From Rhizobium sp. S152 (GTDB taxonomy: Bacteria; Pseudomonadota; Alphaproteobacteria; Rhizobiales; Rhizobiaceae): a stretch of DNA of 64,000 nt. Below the pieces are notes generated by a model, which saw nothing but the letters and a program-made list of their open reading frames with translations, did no database searches and was not told the origin of the DNA. The first letter of the stretch is position 1; each line of letters starts with the position of its first letter. Where the stretch lies: the NCBI RefSeq assembly GCF_030380735.1, contig NZ_JAUDRZ010000003.1:248001-312000 (forward strand), read 5' to 3'. Positions 1 to 8,097 of this stretch are shown piece by piece. The position numbers and the translations under genes are program-made.

Positions 1-984
1 GGCCAGGACATGAAGGGCATGGTGGATATCGTCGTTCCACTGGGCGTCGAACAGATGAGCTCTGCCCTCCTGGTCACGTGTCAGAAGATCGCTGTCGTTT
101 TCCTCGTTCTCGACGATCAGGTGCACGTGCCTGTTGCCTGCCGCCTCGCGGACACGGCGGGCCAGCACATCGAGGATATGGTCGTCGCCGTCGTCCTTCA
201 TGGCGTGAACCGCATCCAGCCGCAGGCCATCGAAGCGGAACTCGGTGATCCAGTAGATGGCGTTCTCCAGTATGAACTGCCGTATGGGATCACTGCTCTC
301 CCCGTCGAAGTTCACGGCGGGACCCCAGGGTGTATCGTGTCGATCCGTAAACAGCGGCGCATAACCCGGCATGTAATTTCCGTCCGGCCCGAAATGATTG
401 TAGACCACGTCGAGGAACACACTGATGCCGCGCAGGTGCGCCTCGTCGATCAATCTTTTCAGATGCTCTGGTCGCCCATAGCTGCTCTCCGGTGCATAGG
501 GATAGACGCCATCGTACCCCCATCCCCGTCTTCCGGGGAAATCCGCGACCGGCATGATCTGGATCGCCGTGATGCCGAGGGACTGAAGGTGGTCGAGGCG
601 GTCGATGGCGGCGAGGAAGGTGCCCTGCTGCGTGAAGGCGCCGATATGCAGCTCGTAGAGAACCGTCTCATCCCACGGCCGCCCGCGCCACTCCGGAACG
701 CTCCAGGTGAAAGAACTCCCGTTGATGACTTCGCTCTGGCCGTGAACATCGTCCGGCTGGAATCTTGATGCGGGGTCCGGAACGGTCAGCCCACTGTCCA
801 GAACGAAACTGTACAGCGATCCGGGGCGGGCTTCAGTCGAAGTATAGTGATGCCACCCGTCGCTCGATGCTCTCATGGGCCCGCGCTGAATGCCGTCGAT
901 TTGCAAGAATACGCTACGTTGGGAAGGCGCCCACAGCCTGAATTCGACGCCATGATCGGATACGCTCGGGCCGAATGCAAACAT
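1..984 (-). CDS. treZ: Malto-oligosyltrehalose trehalohydrolase, 3' part missing
   Basis: The first 328 codons are present; the gene runs off the left edge. TreZ cleaves maltooligosyl-trehalose to release trehalose in the cytoplasmic TreY/TreZ pathway. The N-terminus MFAFGPSVSDHGVEFRLWAP is the usual TreZ opening and begins a CBM48-like beta-sandwich of about 85 residues. A GH13 barrel follows, with DVVYNHFGPDG, the nucleophile region FRFDGLRLDAVHAM and the acid region HLIVENEEND. The ATG at 982-984 is preceded by AAAGGAG, which fixes the start. Identification rests on these motifs; treY, if present, would lie outside the window. Confidence 0.93.
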   Translation of the reverse strand, partial: MFAFGPSVSDHGVEFRLWAPSQRSVFLQIDGIQRGPMRASSDGWHHYTSTEARPGSLYSFVLDSGLTVPDPASRFQPDDVHGQSEVINGSSFTWSVPEWRGRPWDETVLYELHIGAFTQQGTFLAAIDRLDHLQSLGITAIQIMPVADFPGRRGWGYDGVYPYAPESSYGRPEHLKRLIDEAHLRGISVFLDVVYNHFGPDGNYMPGYAPLFTDRHDTPWGPAVNFDGESSDPIRQFILENAIYWITEFRFDGLRLDAVHAMKDDGDDHILDVLARRVREAAGNRHVHLIVENEENDSDLLTRDQEGRAHLFDAQWNDDIHHALHVLA

Positions 985-1349
985 GGGGTCTCCTTTAAGC
1001 ATTGTTATGGGAGACGCGGGTCCACGGGTTTCGCCCGTTCGTCGAACACGGGCGGTTTTGCGCAGCCATGGTTTATCCCTCGAACATCAGTGCGCATCCG
1101 AAACACCCAAATGAGGTTTAGGTTCCAACAACGGTTGACGCGGCGTGCTTGGCGGCGATCCAACCGGTTGTTGTATTCCTTGAGAAACTAGCATTTTCAG
1201 AGAACTTCAAGAAAACATTGCAATATGCTAATATAAACGGATGGCGATAATTCGTTGCACATTAGGTCGCCCTGTTCGGCTGGCGTCATTTTTCAGCCCA
1301 CCACGTTTCCGTGACACAGCATTCACTTGTTTCTCCGAGGGAGGGAGCA
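985..1349. other. Intergenic region with an imperfect inverted repeat
   Basis: This 365-bp divergent region lies between treZ and the cysteine-repeat gene, and no convincing gene is seen in it. It holds an imperfect inverted repeat, CAACAACGGTTG at 1126-1137 and CAACCGGTTGTTG at 1161-1173. The second arm contains the perfect 10-bp palindrome CAACCGGTTG. An AT-rich stretch (AATATGCTAATATAAA) near 1223-1238 could hold a -10 element for the rightward gene. The regulatory role is inferred. Confidence 0.4.
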
Positions 1350-2135
1350 ATGGGGAGGTTTTGGGCGGCTTCGGCTGTCATCTTTCACAGGGCGTTTTCT
1401 TCAAGATCCACCGGATTGCCGATATTTTTCGCAGCGCTCGTTGTCGCCGCCGGTGCGGCGGAGGCCCAACAGCCTACGGATGCGCAGCGCAATGCCGTTC
1501 GCTCGGCCTGCAGGTCGGATTTCATCGCCCAATGTTCCGGTGTAACGCCCGGCGGCATGGAGGCGTTGAATTGCCTGCAGCAGCACAGCAGCTCGCTGTC
1601 GAAAGCCTGCCGTGCGGCGATCTCCGGTCTCGAAGGACAAAAGAAAACATCGAACGATCCGGCATCCGGGCAGGCTCCGGCAAGTCAACCGCCTGCCGCT
1701 GCAACGGCTCCCGCGGCAGCACAGCCGACGGCCGCGCAGCGAGATGCGGTCAAGTCGGCCTGCCGGTCCGATTTCATGGCGCAATGCCCAGGTGTGGCGC
1801 CGGGCGGAGCGCAGGCGCTTTCCTGCCTTCAGCAGCACGGCGCGGCGCTCTCGCCAGCCTGTCAATCGGCAATCGGCGCGCTTGGAGGCGCGGGAACTTC
1901 CGGCGGCGGAAGCGTGGCCAAGGGTGCGGGCAACAGTAGCGCGCCGGCCGCGGCCCCGATGGCGTCCTTCACGCCGCGCGAGGAATTGATTGTCGTGCGA
2001 CGCACGTGCGGACCGGACTTCCGCGCGCTTTGTCATGCCGTGCCGCTCGGCGGCGGCCGGGGCGTGAACTGTCTGCGCGACAATTACCAGCGGCTTTCGC
2101 CAACATGTCAGAAGGTTCTGAGCAGCGGCCTCTAA
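1350..2135 (+). CDS. Secreted cysteine-rich repeat protein (GLG1-type repeats)
   Basis: The 261-residue protein starts at the ATG at 1350, which has GAGGGAGC just upstream. An in-frame ATG at 1311 lacks a ribosome-binding site. A signal-like hydrophobic segment ending around AAEAQQ is followed by three repeats of about 50 residues. Each repeat has four cysteines with identical spacing, C-x7-C-x12-C-x11-C, and shared text such as ACRSDFxAQC and CLQQH. The pattern resembles the cysteine-rich GLG1 repeat found in alphaproteobacterial secreted proteins. Ala/Pro/Gln-rich linkers separate the repeats. Twelve cysteines suggest disulfide-stabilised periplasmic modules. The function is unknown. Confidence 0.85.
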   Translation: MGRFWAASAVIFHRAFSSRSTGLPIFFAALVVAAGAAEAQQPTDAQRNAVRSACRSDFIAQCSGVTPGGMEALNCLQQHSSSLSKACRAAISGLEGQKKTSNDPASGQAPASQPPAAATAPAAAQPTAAQRDAVKSACRSDFMAQCPGVAPGGAQALSCLQQHGAALSPACQSAIGALGGAGTSGGGSVAKGAGNSSAPAAAPMASFTPREELIVVRRTCGPDFRALCHAVPLGGGRGVNCLRDNYQRLSPTCQKVLSSGL

Positions 2136-2192
2136 CCGTTTTTCGCCATATCGGTCGATACGTCATCGATTGCTCAAGGGAAAGGCATTGCC

Positions 2193-2981
2193 ATGTCATT
2201 GATCTCCTGTGTTGAAAGGCTCGCCGGCATGGCCGCCTATGGCTTTCTCGTCGCCTGCCTGGGATTGTCCAATGCTGCTGCGGCCGATGATGCCAAGAGT
2301 ATCCTGAAGGCCATGTCGGATTATCTGTCAGCGCAAAAGACGATGTCCTTCAGCTATCAATCCTCGATCGAGGCAGTCACGCCGGATTTCGAGAAGCTGC
2401 AGTTCGTCAGCTCCGGCACGGCGAGCTTGACGCGCCCGGACAAGCTGCGCGTCACCAGGACCGGCGGCTTTGCCGATGTCGATGTCGGCTTCGACGGATC
2501 GACGCTGACCGTCCACGGCAAGAATCTCGACGCTTATGCGAGTGTCCAGGCCAAGGGGTCGGTGGACGAACTGCTGGATCGGCTGATCGGCGCAGGATTG
2601 GAGGCGCCCGGAAGCGATCTTCTCGCCCAAAATCCCTTCGATCTGCTGATGACGGATGTGACGTCGGCAAAGCATGTCTCGAGTGCTTATGTGGACGGGG
2701 TGGAATGCGAATATCTGGCGTTTCGGACGCCGGAGATCGACTGGGAGATCTGGATACAAAGCGGCGATAAGCCGGTTCCGCGCCGGTACGTCATTACCAG
2801 CAAGCACGTCGTGCAGGCGCCGCAATACACGCTCGAGATCAGCGATTTCAAGACCGGAAACGACGTCGCTGCAATGCCTTACAAGATCGATATCCCGGCC
2901 AGCGCCAAGAAAGTCGATCTGAGTGAACTGCAGTCGCTCGACGAACTGCCGGTGCCCAGCCAACCGGGAGAAAGCAAATGA
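2193..2981 (+). CDS. Periplasmic DUF2092 family protein
   Basis: The 262-residue protein has a signal peptide ending near LSNAAAADD and then one predicted beta-rich domain. The opening KSILKAMSDYLSAQKTMSFS and the later RPDKLRVTRTGG and YTLEISDFKTG segments match the DUF2092 family, whose fold is thought to resemble LolA/LolB lipoprotein carriers. The stop overlaps the start of the next gene by 4 bp (ATGA), so the two are probably translated together. The cysteine-repeat gene just upstream has the same orientation and may share the transcript. A ligand or partner cannot be read from the sequence. Confidence 0.85.
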   Translation: MSLISCVERLAGMAAYGFLVACLGLSNAAAADDAKSILKAMSDYLSAQKTMSFSYQSSIEAVTPDFEKLQFVSSGTASLTRPDKLRVTRTGGFADVDVGFDGSTLTVHGKNLDAYASVQAKGSVDELLDRLIGAGLEAPGSDLLAQNPFDLLMTDVTSAKHVSSAYVDGVECEYLAFRTPEIDWEIWIQSGDKPVPRRYVITSKHVVQAPQYTLEISDFKTGNDVAAMPYKIDIPASAKKVDLSELQSLDELPVPSQPGESK

Positions 2982-3298
2982 GATATTCCACGGCCCTGAT
3001 CGCTGCGGGATTGGCCGCGGCATTCCTCTTCATGGACGCCCGCCTGCAACCGGGCGGGTGGTCGCTCGATCTCGCCACGCCCGCCCACGCCGTTATTGGT
3101 CGACCGCTGACCCCGCTCTCCTACGCCGGCGTCGCCCGCCGCACGACCCGCCGCGCCGTCGTCGGGACGACAACGACCGTTGCCGTGCTGCCGGCAGGCT
3201 GTGTCTACGGGGCCTATTATGGCGGCTACTACTATCGCTGCGGATCCGGCTACTACGCCAAGAGCGGCAATGTCTACGTGCGCGTGGTGGTGCAATAG
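2978..3298 (+). CDS. Small secreted Tyr/Gly-rich hypothetical protein
   Basis: This 106-residue protein has an N-terminal hydrophobic signal segment (MRYSTALIAAGLAAAFLFMD). A likely mature region rich in Thr, Tyr and Gly follows, with CVYGAYYGGYYYRCGSGYY near the C-terminus and two cysteines that could pair. It overlaps the DUF2092 gene by 4 bp, which supports translational coupling and a joint envelope role. I do not recognise a named family. Confidence 0.75.
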   Translation: MRYSTALIAAGLAAAFLFMDARLQPGGWSLDLATPAHAVIGRPLTPLSYAGVARRTTRRAVVGTTTTVAVLPAGCVYGAYYGGYYYRCGSGYYAKSGNVYVRVVVQ

Positions 3299-3311
3299 GG
3301 GCTTTGGAGTC

Positions 3312-3419
3312 CTAGATCCGTTCCGCTTTTCTTCGAATCGCGGAACAGCTCCATCCTTTTGTTTTCACGCAATTCCAGACGGAAAACCGCGTCGCACTTT
3401 TCCTGGGATTGCTCTAGAA
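3312..3419. repeat. RIME-like rhizobial intergenic palindrome
   Basis: The roughly 108-bp element lies between convergent genes and contains two hairpins. The first has GTTCCGC at 3320-3326 paired with GCGGAAC at 3340-3346. The second is longer, with arms GCAATTCC...GGAAAA and TTTTCC..GGATTGC between about 3369 and 3411. The text strongly recalls the RIME family of Rhizobium intergenic mosaic elements, from memory of that consensus. The right end carries the TAG stop codon of the autotransporter on the opposite strand. The hairpins may also act as a bidirectional terminator. Confidence 0.6.
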
Positions 3420-6400
3420 ACGTGCGACCACGTTCACCTGTACGGCGCTGGACTGCAAGCCGTCGCCGAATTCGCCGGAGTAGCCAAGCGTCAGGCGGGC
3501 TGACTTCGAGAGTTTTACGGACACGCCAAGCTGCGCCAGCAAAGAATCCTGCGGCATCTCGGCACCCTCTATGAAGAAAGGCGAGCCGCCCGCGAAGGCG
3601 AGGCTTGAATAAGGCGCGACGCTGCCGATCAGGTGTCGCCAACCCAGCATCCCCGAGACGCCGACCGGCACGTCGTTCACCGGAAAGTCCATCGACCAGC
3701 GCATGCCGACCGTGGACGCCGCGATGGCGTCGTTGCCGCCGGAACCCGAAAGAGCAGCATCGCCGCCGCTTTCCCTGAACGCATCTGTGTTGAGGTTTAC
3801 ATAGGCGATGTTGGCGAAGGGCTGGAGCTTGATGCCATCGAACTCAAGCGCCCACGAGATGTCCGCGAACACCTGGCTGGTGGCGCTGGCGTAGTCGGCC
3901 GTCAGCCGATCGGCAAACGTTCCGAACGATATGTCGCGCCGGGTCGACGCTTCGTTGTGGCTGTAGATCGCGCCGCCGGCAAGCGTCACCGGACCGAGCT
4001 GGCCCATCGCGTAGAGGCCGGCGTGGTAGGAATCGGTGGTCGCCTGCGAGAACGAGTTCTGACCGTAGCCGACTATCCCGCCGATGCGCCATTGCTCGGC
4101 GATCGGCGCATCGGCGCCGAAGACGATACCGTTTGTCGTCACATCGATCCCGGTGGCATTGCCGTTGCCCGACCAGACGTTGGACGACATGTAGCCGGTG
4201 GACCAGAACGCCACCTCGTCGTCGCGCTGACCGGTGCCGGAGACAATCTCGTCGAGAATGGCGTCGCGGGGAAAGCGGCTCTGCCAGAGCAGCGCGCTTT
4301 TCAGCGAAGCATGCACCTCGCCGCTCAATTGCGAAAAGGCGTTGTTGGCGGTGGCGGCATCCAGCGGCAGGACGGCGTCGTAGACGGTGTTTCCCGAGCC
4401 CAGTGCCTCGACGGCGGCCGCGGTCGCCCGGCGGTTAGCGGTGTCGGCGATATCGGCGAACTGCACGTCGTTTCGGTCGAGCTGCATGCCGATGGATGTC
4501 GCGTCATAGATCAGCGTCGGAGAGAGGAAGGCGAAATCGCTCGACACAGTGTCGAAGGTCCCCGCGATGCTGCCGGCGGTCAGGATCGTATAACTGGTGG
4601 TCGTTCCGTAGCTCCCGCTGGCCGCCTTGATCGCCAGCGTCCCGCCCTCGATCGAAACGGCACCCGTCGCATCCACCCTGTCGGAAAGGCCGCTGGCGCC
4701 GATATCCACCTGATAGGTCGAGCCCGCGCGAAAGGTCACGTCGCCATTGACGCCGAGCGTTGCGATACCAGGCCCCGGCGCCAGTATGCCGCCCGCGTTG
4801 ACGGCGAGGCCGCCGACACTGCCGCTGCCCGACAGAAGCCCGCCGTCATCGACATCGACGGCTCCGGATATTGTGCCGTCGTTGATCAGCGAGCCGCCCG
4901 AAACCGTGGCCGCGCCGGCGATCGTCCCGGTGTTGGAGAAGGTGCCGGCGTTGTTCTCAAGCGCCGCGATCGTCCCGTCGTTCGCGGCGGTGCCGGAATT
5001 GGTGACGGTACCCGCCACCGCGCCGCTGTTGTTGACGAATGTACCCGCCGCCTCGACGTCGACATCGGCCAGGGTCGCATTGTTGACAACGCTGCCTCCG
5101 TTGACGGTGGTGGTGCCGGTCACCGTGCCGCCGGCGTTGTTGGTGAACGTGCCCGCATCGTTCTGGACCGACGCGATCGTGCCGGCATTGGTCACGGTGC
5201 CTGAATTGCGGATCGCGCCCGCGGTGGCGCCCTGGTTGTTGACGAAGGCCGCGACCGCCGCGACGTCCGCATCGGTAATGACGAAATTGTTGGTGACCGT
5301 GCCACCTTTGATGATGGTCTGCCCGGCAATCGTCCCATCGGTATTGTTGGTGAACTCGCCGCCCGTATTCGTCAGGCTGGCGATGGTCCCGGCGTTGGAT
5401 GCGGTGCCGGCATTGGTGACGGCGCCTGCGGTGGCGCCGGTGGTATTGGTGAAGGTGCCGCCGGCCGCGACGTTGACGTCGTTGAGGCTGGCATTGTTCG
5501 TTACGCTACCGCCGTTAACGTTGGTGCTGCCGGTGACGACGCCACCGGCGTTGTTGGTGAAGGCGCCGGCGTCGTTCTGAACGGAGGCGATCGTGCCGGC
5601 GTTGCTGACCGTGCCGGAATTGCGGATCGCTCCGGCGGTCGCACCCTGATTGTTGACGAAGGCGGCGACCGCCGCGACATCGGCGTCGGTGATGACGAAA
5701 TTGTTGGTGACCGTGCCGCCTTCGACGGTCGTCTTGCCGGTGATCGTGCCGCCGGCATTGTTGGTGAAGGTCCCGGCCGTGTTGGTCAGGCTTGCGATGG
5801 TCCCGGCATTGGATGCCGTGCCGGCATTCGTCACTGCCCCGGCCGTGGCGTCCGTGGTATTGGTGAACGTGCCGCCCGTTCCGACATTGACGCTATTCAG
5901 GCTGGCGTTGTTCGTCACGTCGCCGCCGTTGATGACGGTCGCACCGGTGACGACGCCATCAGTATTGTTGGTGAAAGAGCCGGCGTCGTTCTGAACGGAT
6001 GCGATCGTGCCGGCATTGGTAATGGTGCCGGAATTCCTGACCGCGCCCGCGCTGGCGCCCTGGTTGTTGACGAAGGCGGCGACCGCCGCGACATCGGCGT
6101 CGGTGATGACGAAATTGTTGGTGACGGTGCCGCCCATGACCGTCGTCTTCCCCGTCACCGTGCCGCCTGCGTTGTTGGTGAAATTGCCGGCCGTGTTGGT
6201 CAGGCTGCCGACGGTTCCGGCATTGGATGTGGTGCCGGCATTGGTTACCGTCTCGACGGCGCCGCCGCTGTTGTTGACGAATGTCGCGCCGGTGGACACG
6301 TCGACGTCGCCCGTCGATCCGTTGTTGGAAAGCGCGGTCCCCGTTCCGACCGAGGCACTGTCGAGCGTTCCGTTGACCGTTACGTTGCCGTTGTTGAGGT

Positions 6401-6803
6401 TCAGCCGGCCATTGAGGTGACCGTCGAGCGAGAGGCTGCCGCCGTCGAGGTCGACGTTAGAGCTCACCACCCCGCCGGAATTGATGCTCAAGCTGCCGGA
6501 GTTGATCGTCGTGCCAGAGGTCGTGTTCAGCGTGCCGGTGCTGGTCACCGTGACGTTTCCGCCGTCCACAGCCAGTTCGCCGACCGTCACGTCGTTGGTA
6601 ACCTGAGGAGAGCCGCTATCGACGTTTGCGATATCTGTGGCTCCGGGTGCCGAGGGCGTCCAGTTGGAGGAATTGCTGAATTCGTTGTCCCCGCCGCCGC
6701 CCGACCACGCCGATTGCGCAAGGCCATGCGCCGGCACCACGGCGGAAGCCAGTGCCGTAAACAAGCCGAGACGGCGCGAGAATGCCGGGAGCAGTGGTTT
6801 CAT
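3414..6803 (-). CDS. Autotransporter with tandem Asn/Gly/Thr-rich passenger repeats
   Basis: The 1129-residue type V secreted protein has a signal peptide (about 1-30, ending GLAQSAW). A long passenger follows, built from short N-x-G-T/NAG beta-helix-like units. The last ~280 residues form the outer-membrane beta-barrel, starting around DDEVAFWSTGYMSSNVWSG and ending with the terminal Phe typical of Bam substrates (NVVARF). The passenger includes three nearly identical 138-residue blocks. Repeat-rich passengers of this kind are usually adhesins or surface structures, so an adhesin role is inferred. It lies alone between convergent and divergent neighbours. Confidence 0.9.
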   Translation of the reverse strand: MKPLLPAFSRRLGLFTALASAVVPAHGLAQSAWSGGGGDNEFSNSSNWTPSAPGATDIANVDSGSPQVTNDVTVGELAVDGGNVTVTSTGTLNTTSGTTINSGSLSINSGGVVSSNVDLDGGSLSLDGHLNGRLNLNNGNVTVNGTLDSASVGTGTALSNNGSTGDVDVSTGATFVNNSGGAVETVTNAGTTSNAGTVGSLTNTAGNFTNNAGGTVTGKTTVMGGTVTNNFVITDADVAAVAAFVNNQGASAGAVRNSGTITNAGTIASVQNDAGSFTNNTDGVVTGATVINGGDVTNNASLNSVNVGTGGTFTNTTDATAGAVTNAGTASNAGTIASLTNTAGTFTNNAGGTITGKTTVEGGTVTNNFVITDADVAAVAAFVNNQGATAGAIRNSGTVSNAGTIASVQNDAGAFTNNAGGVVTGSTNVNGGSVTNNASLNDVNVAAGGTFTNTTGATAGAVTNAGTASNAGTIASLTNTGGEFTNNTDGTIAGQTIIKGGTVTNNFVITDADVAAVAAFVNNQGATAGAIRNSGTVTNAGTIASVQNDAGTFTNNAGGTVTGTTTVNGGSVVNNATLADVDVEAAGTFVNNSGAVAGTVTNSGTAANDGTIAALENNAGTFSNTGTIAGAATVSGGSLINDGTISGAVDVDDGGLLSGSGSVGGLAVNAGGILAPGPGIATLGVNGDVTFRAGSTYQVDIGASGLSDRVDATGAVSIEGGTLAIKAASGSYGTTTSYTILTAGSIAGTFDTVSSDFAFLSPTLIYDATSIGMQLDRNDVQFADIADTANRRATAAAVEALGSGNTVYDAVLPLDAATANNAFSQLSGEVHASLKSALLWQSRFPRDAILDEIVSGTGQRDDEVAFWSTGYMSSNVWSGNGNATGIDVTTNGIVFGADAPIAEQWRIGGIVGYGQNSFSQATTDSYHAGLYAMGQLGPVTLAGGAIYSHNEASTRRDISFGTFADRLTADYASATSQVFADISWALEFDGIKLQPFANIAYVNLNTDAFRESGGDAALSGSGGNDAIAASTVGMRWSMDFPVNDVPVGVSGMLGWRHLIGSVAPYSSLAFAGGSPFFIEGAEMPQDSLLAQLGVSVKLSKSARLTLGYSGEFGDGLQSSAVQVNVVARF
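4889..6130 (-). repeat. Three tandem 414-bp repeats inside the autotransporter passenger
   Basis: The same sequence around ACGAAATTGTTGGTGAC recurs at 5281, 5695 and 6109, exactly 414 bp (138 codons) apart. Each unit encodes NNFVITDADVAAVAAFVNNQ followed by the same series of NAGTIAS, FTNN and GGxVTNN strands. The high nucleotide similarity suggests recent duplication or gene conversion. Outer boundaries are approximate because flanking sequence is a diverged version of the same motif. Confidence 0.85.
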
Positions 6804-6887
6804 CAGGATCGGCCGACGCTAGCGAGCACCCCGCCATGCATCGGCGGGACGGTTAACGATTCCTATAGAACCCTGGTTAACGAAGTC

Positions 6888-7931
6888 TTACGAAGAGCCT
6901 GAAGGCGGCTTGCCGATCGAGCCGCGTTCGATCAGTGGGCACTCGATCTTGATCTTCTGCGTGGTGCGATGGGAGGAGATGCCCTCGTTCTGATCGAGCA
7001 GGGCACCCACTGCCCATCGCGCCATCTCGTCATGGGGCAGAAGCACGGTCGAAAGCGGCGGCACCATATAGGAGGCGAGATCCTCGTCGTCGAAACCGAC
7101 GACGGAGATATCCTCCGGTACCTTCAGGCCGCGGCTCTTGATGGCATCGTAGGCCCCGACGGCCATGCGATCGTTGAAGCAGAAGATCGCGGTCGGCGGG
7201 TCGGGCCGGTCGAGCAGCCGCAACGTCAGTTCGCGGCCGCCGTTGACCGTCCAGCCGCCGGTGAGAATGAGATCCTCGTCGACGGGCACGTCCCAGGTGG
7301 TCAGGGCCTGCCGGTATCCCTTTTCGCGCTCGCGGGCGGCGTCGATCCAGTCCTCGCCCTTGAGGTGGGCGATCCGCCGGTGCCCGGCTTTTAGCAGCGC
7401 CACGGTTGCCGCATGCCCGCCCGCGACATCGCCGGGGACGACGGAAGGATGGCGGCGGTGCTTGTCGTAGCAGTTGACCAGAACCGTCGGGATGTCGTTT
7501 AGCCGCTCGGGTGCGACAATCTGGCGGGTCGTCAGCGTCGTGTAGAGGATGCCGATGACGTTGAGTTCCTGCAGCAGGTCGAAGGCGGCCGCCTCTATCT
7601 TCGGGTCGAGCCGGGTGCAGAAGGTGGCGATCAGCACGTCCTGCAGCGCGGCTTCGTCCCGCGCACCCTCGATGAAGGGCATGGCGAAGGGGGTCGTGCT
7701 GACCTCGTCGATCAACAGGCCGATAACGGGCCGGCGATGTTCGGGAACGTGATGGCGAGGTCCCTTGCGGTAGCCGAGCGCCTCGGCCGCCTCCATCACC
7801 CGCGTCCGGGTCGCCTCCGAAACGCGGGGATTGCTGACCCCGTTCAATACCAGCGATACCGTTGCCTGTGAGACGCCTGCACGCTGTGCAACGTCAACCA
7901 TGGTTGCACGCTTGGTCAAACTCGGTCCCAC
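6888..7931 (-). CDS. LacI-family transcriptional regulator
   Basis: The 347-residue protein has the LacI helix-turn-helix at the N-terminus (MVDVAQRAGVSQATVSLVLNG, then the hinge region RVMEAAEALGYRKG). A periplasmic-binding-protein-like sugar sensor follows, with AIFCFNDRMAVGAYDAIKSRG and ISVVGFDDEDLASYMVPPLSTV. The likely start is GTG at 7931; the GAAGGAG upstream is about 16 nt away, so the start is not certain, and the ATG eleven codons in is an alternative. It is divergent from the GH2 enzyme and an orphan binding protein, which it most likely represses until a glycoside-derived sugar binds. Confidence 0.92.
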   Translation of the reverse strand: MGPSLTKRATMVDVAQRAGVSQATVSLVLNGVSNPRVSEATRTRVMEAAEALGYRKGPRHHVPEHRRPVIGLLIDEVSTTPFAMPFIEGARDEAALQDVLIATFCTRLDPKIEAAAFDLLQELNVIGILYTTLTTRQIVAPERLNDIPTVLVNCYDKHRRHPSVVPGDVAGGHAATVALLKAGHRRIAHLKGEDWIDAAREREKGYRQALTTWDVPVDEDLILTGGWTVNGGRELTLRLLDRPDPPTAIFCFNDRMAVGAYDAIKSRGLKVPEDISVVGFDDEDLASYMVPPLSTVLLPHDEMARWAVGALLDQNEGISSHRTTQKIKIECPLIERGSIGKPPSGSS

Positions 7932-8047
7932 TTCATCGATCGGCCATCTCCTTCATTAAATTACAGAAAATTTGCTTTCCGACAACCGGCCAAGGCGCGA
8001 TGCGGGCTATGGAATTTTCCGCTTGCCACTAGGTTATAATGCCGATA

Positions 8048-8082
8048 CGCATAACTAATAATATTACTAATAAGATTATGCG
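8048..8082. promoter_or_regulatory. Inverted repeat, candidate LacI-type operator upstream of the GH2 gene
   Basis: CGCATAA at 8048-8054 and TTATGCG at 8076-8082 form a perfect 7-bp inverted repeat around a 21-bp AT-rich core. The core has the direct repeat ACTAATA twice. It ends 15 bp before the GH2 ATG and just before the GGGAGG ribosome-binding site, so a bound protein would block expression. The long spacing is unusual for a LacI operator. Confidence 0.45.
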
Positions 8083-8097
8083 CAAGGGAGGGACTAC

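Noticed and set aside
3633..5204. A 523-codon frame opposite the autotransporter
   Set aside because: It arises from the repetitive codons of the autotransporter on the other strand.
4889..6130. CRISPR-like array
   Set aside because: The repeats are 414 bp, coding and in frame, with no spacers or cas genes nearby.
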